From the NCBI GenBank assembly GCA_006503475.1, contig RSEH01000060.1, forward strand, positions 116,549 through 180,548: 64,000 nucleotides of DNA, given 5' to 3'. The stretch is from Stentor roeselii (Eukaryota > Ciliophora > Heterotrichea > Heterotrichida > Stentoridae). Each line of letters begins with the position of its first letter. The stretch's first letter is position 1. Below the pieces are notes generated by a model that was given only the letters and a program-made list of their open reading frames with translations, searched no databases and was not told where the DNA came from. Shown here in pieces: positions 28,962 to 37,095 of the stretch. The translations under genes were made by a program, and so were the position numbers.

Positions 28962-30203
28962 CTAAAGTACTATCGCTAGCTGTTTTTTCAGTTCCTCGAA
29001 TAGAGAGAGTTGATCAGAGTAGCTTAACATTGAGATTTGAAGCAAAATATTCTGAATTGATCCATCATGACTGGTAAGTCTAGTATGAATCCACACACAA
29101 GTAAACATCCCCATCAAAATCTGACAATCCATCCGATCAGTCATCCCTCCATGTCCCGGAATCGAGTCTCCAAAATCCTTAATTTTAAACGCTCTTTTAA
29201 CCCCAGAGGCGAAAAACCCTCCAAAAGGTGCAATAAACCCTGCAAAGATAGCAAGAACAATAGAAGAAATTTCCAAATTCGAAAGATACAACTGCAAGCC
29301 AAAGACACTGATAAGTGATTCCTGCAGCAAGTCACTAGTATTACAGCTATGAAAGGCAAAAGGAGTGAAGCTGATAACATCCTGAGGGCACAGAAGATAC
29401 TCGAAATTCGATAGAAACCTGCTAAGCTGCATGAAGATTACATAAAAAGAAATCAGAATCGTTGAAAGAAGTCCTCCAATGAATCCTTCAAGTGTCTTAT
29501 TCGGCGAGATTTCAATCAAAGGTGTTTTTCCAAAAAGTACTCCAAAGATATAAGCAGAGGAATCATTGATGATGACCATAGACGCCGGTAGAATGAACCA
29601 GATGATCCCTTCATAGATGTTGAGAATGACTGTGGAACTTTGAGAAACTACTAAAGCGCAGGTGAGGATCGTCCAAGCGAACATACTGAACTGGTACTTG
29701 TACTGTCCTTTACGAAGCGAAAGCACAAACAACATGATTCCGAAGACAAACATGCCGAACATCAGAAGGAACTTGTATTGAAAAAGTCTCTAACTGGCTT
29801 TTACGTTCAGAGTCGGATTCATTATCATTTTGTGACTTATAAACATCAAAGTCACCAGCACTTCAGTCACCCCGAAGAAGTACCAGTTTATTATATAGAA
29901 ATAAGGAAGTTTCGCTTCTCTTTGTGAGTTTCTCTTAAGTGAAACGATTTCTTTGAAGATGCAGATGTTTATCAGTAGCACCAAAAGACAACAGTAAAAA
30001 TGACCTGCACTTAAAATCAAGGCAAAGCCTCCAACCATTATCAGAGATGAAATAGTTCTTGTCTTGAAATTAGATAATTTCGCTTGAAGGGACTTAGGAG
30101 CTGCTGGAGGAATGTCAGATTCAGATGTTTCACTTTCGTATTTCTTTTTATTCAGGGCTTGAAGTTTTTTACCGTCATCTGAAACTTTCCGCTTGACTTT
30201 CAT
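28962..30203 (-). CDS. CDS1: CDP-diacylglycerol synthase, two exons
   Basis: Exon 1 is 30203-29805 and exon 2 is 29789-28962; the spliced protein is 408 residues. It makes CDP-diacylglycerol from CTP and phosphatidate, the precursor of phosphatidylinositol and cardiolipin, in the ER membrane. After a basic cytosolic N-terminus there are about eight membrane segments. Eukaryotic CDS hallmarks are present: YQFSMFAWT, EGIIWFILPASMVIINDSSAYIFG, SPNKTLEGFIGG, then IGPFGG-like IAPFGGFFASG. The PS01315 signature KRAFKIKDFGDSIPGHGG plus TDRMDCQ holds the catalytic acidic pair. The splice reconstructs RLFQYKFLLMFGMFVFG, which continues the second membrane segment. Confidence 0.95.
29790..29804 (-). 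other. 15-base intron (phase 0)
   Basis: On the minus strand GTAAAAGCCAGTTAG separates the two CDP-DAG synthase exons inside the transmembrane region. Retention gives an in-frame TAG. Confidence 0.93.
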
Positions 30204-30352
30204 TTATATAAAGAAGTGAATAGGTCAGAAAAGTTCAAAAAATTATTTTTTTAAGACTGCTTCTGAAAAACTTTCAAATAGTTAAAAAATATTTAAAATC
30301 CTTTGAAAAAGTTCTAATAAATTACTTCAGGGTGTTATTTAACTAAACCTAA

Positions 30353-30673
30353 TTAATTAATTTCTGTTGTCGGTGGGTGCATTTTTTTGCAGTGTTTTTT
30401 CAAGGTGTACTTATTTGCAAAATTTTGTCCGCACTTCTGACAATTCACTCGAAAGACTTGATCGTGAATGTTTTTTTTATGTGATATCAGGTTATGTTTA
30501 GATTTAAATGATTTTTTACAAAGCTCGCATTTGAACTTTTCTTTAGCCTGGGCTTGAAGAGATGGACAGGGCTCCAGGGTAGGAGTGGAATTGACTAGGA
30601 GAGGTTGAGTCATTGCTAAGATATTTTGAGAGTTCCAAAGGTTGAAAAAGTCAAAACCCTGAAAATTATACAT
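30353..30673 (-). CDS. Two-finger C2H2 zinc protein
   Basis: 106 residues. Two classical C2H2 fingers fill the C-terminal half: FKCELCKKSFKSKHNLISH-KKNIH and VNCQKCGQNFANKYTLKKH-CKKMH, separated by a seven-residue linker rather than TGEKP. The N-terminal 45 residues are hydrophobic and Pro-rich with no recognised motif. Two fingers can give weak sequence-specific DNA or RNA binding. The small size suggests a compact regulator or RNA-binding factor. It is divergent from the membrane-protein gene. Confidence 0.82.
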   Translation of the reverse strand: MYNFQGFDFFNLWNSQNILAMTQPLLVNSTPTLEPCPSLQAQAKEKFKCELCKKSFKSKHNLISHKKNIHDQVFRVNCQKCGQNFANKYTLKKHCKKMHPPTTEIN

Positions 30674-30841
30674 TATAAGATCACTGATAATAGAAAACTC
30701 TATCAGTGAAAGTTTTTCATTTTTCGAATCTGATTGGATAAGAAAGAGTATAATTTGGAATTATTTATGGAAATTTTAGACTTTATTTGAAAATTGCTGA
30801 GTTTTTACCTGGTTGAGGTAATTTTTAGATTTTTAATAAAA

Positions 30842-31768
30842 ATGATTTATAGCCTTATATGCTTGGTCTGTGTAGAGAATGTCTTTGTTCTTTCTGTCAT
30901 TGTGGCGGTTTTTTTAGTAAGGTCACCGGCTTGGTTGTCTCGTTCAGGTTACAAGATATTGACACATATTCAAGTATTAATTTTTGTATCAGTTGGTTTT
31001 ATCCTTCTTTCTCTTTATGAAGCTCAGGATTCTAGCATATCCCGAAACTGTAAATCGTAAAAAGCCATTCTAATGAAAGAAATTCCAAAGTCCCTTGCAG
31101 CAGTTATCTTTATCATGACAATACTTTCCATTCTTCTTCATATAACTCAGGAAAACTCTTTAAATTTAGAAATTTTAGACGAAAAACGACTGAAAATCCT
31201 GGAAATTTTACTTAAAAGGTTCATAATATGTTTAGTTCTTATTTTAAACCTACTCAGTTTTTACTTTGGAAACCTTTTTGCATTCATTTCAAGTCTTCCC
31301 TTGCTATTATTTCCTTCAGTGGCAAATAAAAAGGACTATTATGAGTCTCTTTTGATTGCAAATGAAGACTTGTACTGGACTAATAACCTGATGGTTCAAG
31401 GATTGATTACTTTGAGATTTGTTGGTTTTAGTATTTTTTTAGTATTTGATAAGTAGAGTGATTTGAAATGGACAGTTTTCGATGCACTTGCGAAGGTTGT
31501 GAACCCCAGAGTCATTTGGGATGTCATGCTCATGTGGATGGATCTCGACCAAAAATATGTTTTTGGCTTGAATTGGCTTATTTTTGAAAATTTGGCTTTT
31601 TTTTCTATTGTTTTCATCGCTTTTATCAGCTTTAAAGGGAATAAAATTCTAAACAAACATTTAATTCCTCCTGCTTTGGCAGTCGCTCTTTTTTTTAGTA
31701 GTACTTCTTTGAGACTTCTGGCGTTGACTGTGGCTGCTAGACTTGCTATTAATTTAGAAATTCATTAG
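30842..31768 (+). CDS. Polytopic membrane protein, three exons
   Basis: Exons 30842-31049, 31065-31441 and 31457-31768 join to exactly 299 codons (298 residues). The start is the first ATG in frame. About eight hydrophobic segments are visible, including LICLVCVENVFVLSVIVAVFLV, ILTHIQVLIFVSVGFILLSLY, SLAAVIFIMTILSILLHI, RFIICLVLILNLLSFYFG and LALFF-like ALAVALFFSSTSL. The segment KWTVFDALAKVVNPRVIWDV between membrane spans faintly recalls the C-terminal domain of GPI ethanolamine-phosphate transferases (vFaPkfi). Their catalytic domain is absent, so I treat the family as unknown. All three junctions fit the 15-base intron rule, which supports the model. Confidence 0.7.
31050..31064 (+). other. 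15-base intron (phase 1)
   Basis: GTAAATCGTAAAAAG splits a Ser codon in the membrane-protein gene. Retention places TAA in frame inside it. Confidence 0.8.
31442..31456 (+). other. 15-base intron (phase 0)
   Basis: GTATTTGATAAGTAG joins exon 2 to exon 3 of the membrane-protein gene. It is the only intron of the ten whose fourth base is T rather than A. Confidence 0.82.
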
Positions 31769-31863
31769 GAAAGGTGGATAGGTAGATGTAAAAGATGTGG
31801 AATACTTTGAATGTAGTCGGGATATAGAATATTATTCAAATTTTCCTTATAATATCTTTAGAG

Positions 31864-32427
31864 ATGCATTTCTACCCTCATTTTCCTTTACTAACAAGAT
31901 CAAACTCTCCAAACAGCAAAGAAAACTCAAAGAATTCTAACAAAAAAGGGAAAAAAACTTGTCTAATTTTTATCAAAAGCTGCTCAGATTCATACAAAAA
32001 ACTTAAAAAATTCAATATAATCGATTCTTCTCTTTCCTACATCCATAAAATCAAAGAAGCTTCCCACTCTACAAAGACAAGTGCCAAGACTCCAAAGATT
32101 GAAAGAAAAGAAGAAATGTCAAACATTTCATTTTTACCCCCGATAAAATCAGACGATATGATTCAAAAACTAGTTCCTGATAACTTTTTAAGAATTGGTG
32201 ATGTGACTTCAGGAAGACCAGCTTTAACCTCTAAGAAAAGCGATTTTTTAAAAACAATCCAGAAAAAAAGTAGACAAACATCAAGGAATGCAAAAAACTT
32301 TGTATCTGTGCAAAGAACTAAAAAAGTAGGCGATATTAAAAATAGAAGTTGGAAAACAATCAAAGTAAAAAAAATTAGTTCGAATCAAGCGGTTCAAGTT
32401 GATATTGACGATATTAGTGGCTGGTAG
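31864..32427 (+). CDS. Basic, Ser/Lys-rich protein of unknown function
   Basis: 187 residues, ATG to TAG. Lys and Ser dominate, with few hydrophobic stretches (KKTCLIFIKSCSDSYKKLKKF) and no recognised domain. An acidic end (VQVDIDDISGW) closes it. It may bind nucleic acid or the cytoskeleton electrostatically; nothing firmer can be said. It precedes the tRNA-Glu array. Confidence 0.55.
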   Translation: MHFYPHFPLLTRSNSPNSKENSKNSNKKGKKTCLIFIKSCSDSYKKLKKFNIIDSSLSYIHKIKEASHSTKTSAKTPKIERKEEMSNISFLPPIKSDDMIQKLVPDNFLRIGDVTSGRPALTSKKSDFLKTIQKKSRQTSRNAKNFVSVQRTKKVGDIKNRSWKTIKVKKISSNQAVQVDIDDISGW

Positions 32428-32639
32428 TAAAATATTAACTTAGTAAGTCATTGATTGTAGAGTATTGTAACAATAAGGCTTCAAAATTTTAAGTTGAATT
32501 TAGAAAGGGCATTATAAGATTTTTAACTTAAATGTTGAAATCAATATTTTTCCTTCTTTTATTTAAAATGTCAGACTTATGTTTACATTAATCAAATTTT
32601 TATCATTTAGAATTTGATTGCTTTTGATAAAATAAAAAA

Positions 32640-32712
32640 TTCCGCATCCGGGACTCGAACCCGGGTCTGCTGGGTGAAAGCCAGCTATCCTAACCATCTA
32701 GACTAATGCGGA
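32640..32712 (-). tRNA. tRNA-Glu (TTC anticodon), copy 1
   Basis: A 73-base minus-strand cloverleaf: acceptor TCCGCAT/ATGCGGA, D arm GTCT/GGAT, anticodon stem GCTGG/CCAGC with loop CTTTCAC (anticodon TTC), T arm CCGGG/CCCGG with TTCGAGT loop, discriminator A. A run of T follows on the transcribed strand, a Pol III terminator. Identical to copies 2 and 3. Confidence 0.97.
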
Positions 32713-32973
32713 TTGATAAATCAACGCAAATCTTATAATTAAACCTAAAGAAATTTTAACATCAAGATTTCAAAGAAATCTTAGACCCTTAAGAAAGTAT
32801 CTTTAACAGTTTAGATTCCCAAGATTAATATAAAAGATTTTTTAAATATTTCGCATCTAATCTCAAATCCAGTTACTTGTCCAGCCAGATGCCCTTAAAA
32901 TGTATTAAATTTATCATTAGGCTACTCCTGCTTATCAAATGTTGTAAAAATTAAAAGTTTTATTAATAAAAAA

Positions 32974-33046
32974 TTCCGCATCCGGGACTCGAACCCGGGT
33001 CTGCTGGGTGAAAGCCAGCTATCCTAACCATCTAGACTAATGCGGA
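32974..33046 (-). tRNA. tRNA-Glu (TTC anticodon), copy 2
   Basis: Same 73 bases as copy 1. The 5' flank on the transcribed strand (CGCGTTGATTTATCAATC region) also matches copy 1 for about 20 bases, while the rest of the spacer has diverged. Confidence 0.97.
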
Positions 33047-33299
33047 TTGATAAATCAACGCGAATCATATATTTAAACAGAAAGAAAAATTCAACATCTA
33101 GATTTAACAAGAAAGAAAAGTTCTTAAGAGCGATTCGTTAATAGTTTATATTATGAAGATTAATTAGAAGTTTTTAGAAATTTTTCACAAAGGCTCAAAT
33201 CCAGTCACGGGTAAAGCTGAATGTCCTAATAATATAGATTATTATTAAGGTTACTACTCCATGATCGACTTCTGTGAAATTAAAAAATTTAAAAAAAAA

Positions 33300-33372
33300 T
33301 TCCGCATCCGGGACTCGAACCCGGGTCTGCTGGGTGAAAGCCAGCTATCCTAACCATCTAGACTAATGCGGA
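33300..33372 (-). tRNA. tRNA-Glu (TTC anticodon), copy 3
   Basis: Same 73 bases as copies 1 and 2. The upstream flank differs from that of copies 1 and 2, so this copy is the outer end of the array. Long T runs follow it on the minus strand. Confidence 0.97.
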
Positions 33373-33682
33373 TTGTATTAATAACTCAAATTCTCTACTT
33401 ATCCTATCACTTGCTTTAATTTGAAAATTATTCTGAATAATACTCAGTTTAAGATTGGATTGATGACAATGTTTAATAAGATAGTTATATTGATACCTCA
33501 AATTAACAATAAAAAAAATCATCTTCTGGTAGACTTAAAATATTGAGTTCTAAATCAAGAACGAATCTAATAAAATTCCTACTTCAAAATCCTTAATCAT
33601 CATATTAATTTCCAATCATCTTCTAATAAAAAATGAAACCTACTCTCTATTATAATATTATTAAAACTATTACCAAATCCCA
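33373..33682. other. Intergenic, nothing recognised
   Basis: 310 AT-rich bases between the tRNA-Glu array and the end of the coiled-coil gene. It must contain the upstream region of tRNA copy 3. No open frame or RNA structure was seen. Confidence 0.5.
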
Positions 33683-35140
33683 TCACAACTTGAACTTCGA
33701 AGTAAAATTGAAAGTCCGAGTCGATTCAATCTGAGCCATGAGTTTTTTTTTATCCTTCGAAAGAACAGCCAAGAATTTTTCACAAGCTTCAGCTCCAACA
33801 ATAGCATTGACAACATCTCTAAGAGTGACTTTGAACCTTTCTTCATAATTATGCAAATTACATTCAAGAGCAAGTCGATTGACTTCACTGTCCTTGGTGA
33901 CTTGTATGAGTTCTTTAATATTGCCAATGTAATTTTCATAGACCAAGACCTCATCACCTTGACTGACGACAGACTCTTTCTCATTCACCTGTTCGATTGG
34001 AGCCCATTTCACAACGACCTGCTTCGTTTTTTTATCTAAAAAATACTCAGGACGCTCGGCCTGGACTTTTTTAGTGAGTTTCGCGATTCTTTCCTTGATG
34101 TTCTTGTTTTTATCGACACTCGGCTCACAAACTGAAGACCTTTTCGCAGGGTTTACGATATTTTCAAAAATTTCTTCAGCTTCTAAAGCCTTTTGAGAGA
34201 TGAACAATAAACAGTGAATTGCATCTTCATCTAAAAATGAAGGAAAGTTGTCAACACTGATAGTTTCATTCAGTTTCCAAAGCATTATGACCAGCCATTG
34301 AAGTCCTTCACTTTTACCGTCTTTTCCTTCTTTCAGTAGGTTTAAATAATGACTGATTTGAGCTTTTCTGACAAGTTCAACTTTTTTTCTGAGATTTTTG
34401 CAAAGATCGTCGAATTCTTTAAGTTTTTCAGTTCTGGAATGTAATTCTTCTTCAACTTTTTCGAAAATAAAGAGTTTTTCTTGTTCTTTTCTCTTAAGCA
34501 AGTCGTTTTTTGCGTTTTTTAAGTCTTGCCATTCATTTAATTCGTATTTGTCGTTCGGGTTTCCTGTGAATTCCATGGAAACGACTTCTTTTTTCATCTT
34601 TTCATAAGACTGAAGCGCTTCATTTGCCTTTTCTTTGATTTGGCAGCATTCAAGTCGAAGCAAGTTCCTTTTTTCTTTATACTCCAAATGAAGATCTTGC
34701 AAATCTCTGTGATTTTTCGCAAGTTCTTCTTCAAACTGGCGAAAATACCTACAACGTTCTTTAAAGCTCTGTTCATTTTCTTTCTTAATCTGCCTAATTT
34801 TGCTAGTTTTCGCCATTTGAATGATATTTGACGATTTAATCTTAGGAAGTTTCCTTTTAAGTCTTCTCTGAACGATGATATCTTCAACAATATCCTGTCC
34901 CGTGATTTTTTTATTAAGTTTCAAAGTAGCTTCTTTAATCGAGTTAAGAATTTCCAGCTTTGAGCCTCTTTTTTCCCATTCATTCAATTTTTCAACCTCT
35001 TCCTTTTCCTCATCACTGGAGCAGGTGAGTCCCGAAATAATTTTTTTCCTGACATAAAAGTTAACAGGTGATAATTTCGAGTCAGAAGTCGATCTAAGCA
35101 GCGGCAGTAAAGGTTTTTGAAAGGATCGAGCAGATCTCAT
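33683..35140 (-). CDS. Coiled-coil protein, uncharacterised
   Basis: 485 residues from the ATG at 35140; three further codons are open upstream only via TTG. Residues about 100-285 are almost continuous coiled coil (EELAKNHRDLQDLHLEYKEK). A compact, more hydrophobic block at about 290-350 (GLQWLVIMLWKLNETISVDNF) looks like a folded helical domain conserved enough to matter. The C-terminus is mixed alpha/beta-like. The stop is TGA. Size and layout resemble ciliary coiled-coil proteins, but no family was recognised. It is 47 bases downstream of the protease gene on the same strand. Confidence 0.75.
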   Translation of the reverse strand: MRSARSFQKPLLPLLRSTSDSKLSPVNFYVRKKIISGLTCSSDEEKEEVEKLNEWEKRGSKLEILNSIKEATLKLNKKITGQDIVEDIIVQRRLKRKLPKIKSSNIIQMAKTSKIRQIKKENEQSFKERCRYFRQFEEELAKNHRDLQDLHLEYKEKRNLLRLECCQIKEKANEALQSYEKMKKEVVSMEFTGNPNDKYELNEWQDLKNAKNDLLKRKEQEKLFIFEKVEEELHSRTEKLKEFDDLCKNLRKKVELVRKAQISHYLNLLKEGKDGKSEGLQWLVIMLWKLNETISVDNFPSFLDEDAIHCLLFISQKALEAEEIFENIVNPAKRSSVCEPSVDKNKNIKERIAKLTKKVQAERPEYFLDKKTKQVVVKWAPIEQVNEKESVVSQGDEVLVYENYIGNIKELIQVTKDSEVNRLALECNLHNYEERFKVTLRDVVNAIVGAEACEKFLAVLSKDKKKLMAQIESTRTFNFTSKFKL

Positions 35141-35187
35141 TATTTCCAATTAAAAATTTTTGAATCTCTTATAAACTAATTCCTATT

Positions 35188-36570
35188 CTAAGCATGCAGA
35201 GAGACTTCCTGTAAAGGTTTTCCAGTCGAGTCATAGTGACTGTTCCTATCTCTTTTCTTCAGGTAGAAATAAACTAAAGCTCCAATGGCTGCGACAGCGA
35301 CAACACATGCGATGACAATTAAAGCGATTGCCCAACCCGCAAGGCCATCATCGTCGTCGTCATGATGGTGATGATGATGCTTCGTTATGACTTCAATCGT
35401 TGGTTCCCATGAGCTTGTAGTGAAGATGATGCTTGAATTATCGTAGTTGAAGACAGTGTAATAAGTTCTAAACAGCGAGTCTCCAACATACCAGTGGTCA
35501 TCATTACTTTTAGAAAGAGTCGCATAGCAAGTCTTTCCAGTCTTTGATGACTTGTTTTTATAGATGCTGAGGTATCTGTAACTAGGAATTTCCAGGTCAA
35601 AAGTGTTGTTTACTTCTATGAATAATGATGGGAACCCTGCTGAGGATTTGCAAGGTGAGCTGTAGGTGAAATTGCTGTAGGTGAAATTGTTTGCCTTTAA
35701 AATTGCTTCCACGTTTAAATAGTCAGAAGCTCCTACGAAGATCCAGGGCTGGGCACTGTCAAGGACCACCTGTCTCAGGGAACCCACTGTAACGTTACCC
35801 ATTAGGATGTTTGTTGCGTAGATTGTCCACAGAAAGTTACCTGTGTTGATGTTGTTTGCAACTCCTAGGTACTTTAAGTAAGTCTTGTTTGCGTATGTGC
35901 TGTAGTCTGGAGAACCTATTGTCATTGCTGGCTTGATCCTGTTTAAAAAGGTCGCGTCAGTGTAGAAAAGACTGAATTGCGTTGAGTTGATTAGATTAGC
36001 CGCTCGAAGTGCTTTGATAATTGGAGGATATCCTCTAGTGTACTGTTCATACCCAAGTCCTAAAACTCCATCAGCCTTGAAGCCCTCCCAGTGTATGGAA
36101 GTGGTATTGACACAGAGAAAAGTAGCCATGGCCTTAAGCCCAGCGATTTGGAAGATATCAGCATACATCATGCCTTGTACATAAGACCCATCTTCATACT
36201 ACATAACCCTTACAGTGACTCGGTTGTTCACACTGAGGATTGTCGAATTTTTCGATTTTGAAGGGTTGTAAGTGTTTTTCGGCTTTAGAGTACAATTAGG
36301 ACAAGTGACGTTCACTACCCATGAAGCCTATTTAGTCATTACTGTGCTTCCTGTGTCCACTATCAAGTTAAACTCCTGCTCATTAGAGCCGATCTTCACT
36401 TTCACTAAGTAATAAGACTGTCTGTCGATTACGTTTTCCACGTTTGTCATCTGTGCTTTTGGAATTGAAATTTTTGCTTCAAGTGACTTGGGTAATAGCT
36501 GACCACCTTCGAAGGACCTGCCCAAGCTACATGATACGAATCCGAACAGCGCTAGGAACAATATTTCCAT
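35188..36570 (-). CDS. Membrane-anchored pepsin-like aspartic protease, three exons
   Basis: Exons 36570-36343, 36327-36214 and 36198-35188 join to 450 residues. A signal peptide (MEILFLALFGFVSCSLG) is followed by the A1 protease body. The first active-site motif is VDTGST (D72), and intron 1 falls directly after it; the second exon begins with ASWVVNVTC. The flap region YEDGSY starts exon 3, and ADGVLGLGYEQY is typical of the family. The second motif is VVLDSAQPW instead of D[TS]G, so its Gly is replaced by Ala. Many N-glycosylation sequons are present. A natural HHHHHHDDDDD tract precedes one membrane segment (GWAIALIVIACVVAVAAIGAL) and a short basic tail. Probably a secretory or lysosomal protease, possibly of reduced activity. 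Confidence 0.88.
36199..36213 (-). other. 15-base intron (phase 0)
   Basis: On the minus strand GTAAGGGTTATGTAG lies just before the flap YEDGSY of the protease. Retention gives an in-frame TAG. Confidence 0.92.
36328..36342 (-). other. 15-base intron (phase 0)
   Basis: On the minus strand GTAATGACTAAATAG follows the codons for DTGST in the protease gene. Retention truncates the protein at an in-frame TAG. Confidence 0.92.
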
Positions 36571-37095
36571 TTATTGTATTTAATTCACCAGGTTTATGGA
36601 CCGCTTTTTGGCCTGCTCAAGATGATTTCTCTGGATTGTGAATGGGTTAATTTTTTGGGTTTAGTTAGAAGGATTTATTATATATTGAATTTTGCATGAT
36701 GAGATATGATTTATTTTTTTAGATTGGAGATTAGTTGTAGGATGTTAGTTGGTGGATTAAGTTGCGAATTGATGACCTGTATAGTCTTTGAAAATTCTAC
36801 AGAGATCATCTTGGATAGAATAAAAACATGTTTAAACTAAAATGATGAGATTTTAACTCAGTTATAAAGGATATCTGGTAACAGTTCTGAATTCCAAATC
36901 TATTAATAGGAAAATAAGTTAAAACATCTTGTTTAATTACATAAAACATGGTTAACTATCTTATCTTTATAATTTTAGAACTTTTGAAAAAAAAGAATAA
37001 ATCTAACTCTGATTATCATAATTTTAATAAATAATCACATTGCCTGTAAGGCATCTATTAAAAATCTAGTTATTCATAAATTCTAGGCTAAAATA
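36571..37095. promoter_or_regulatory. Divergent intergenic region at the head of the PKG-like array
   Basis: 525 bases between the protease start and the first PKG-like start. The left 200 bases are C-poor on the + strand and the right part is AT-rich. No known element was recognised. Confidence 0.45.

Larger units (their letters stand above)
32640..33372 (-). repeat. Tandem array of three tRNA-Glu units
   Basis: Unit spacing is 334 and 326 bases. The tRNA cores are identical, but the spacers share only scattered words (for example CTCAAATCCAGT, GGCTACTCC against GGTTACTACTCC), so this is an old tandem duplication in which only the genes have been kept the same. Confidence 0.85.
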
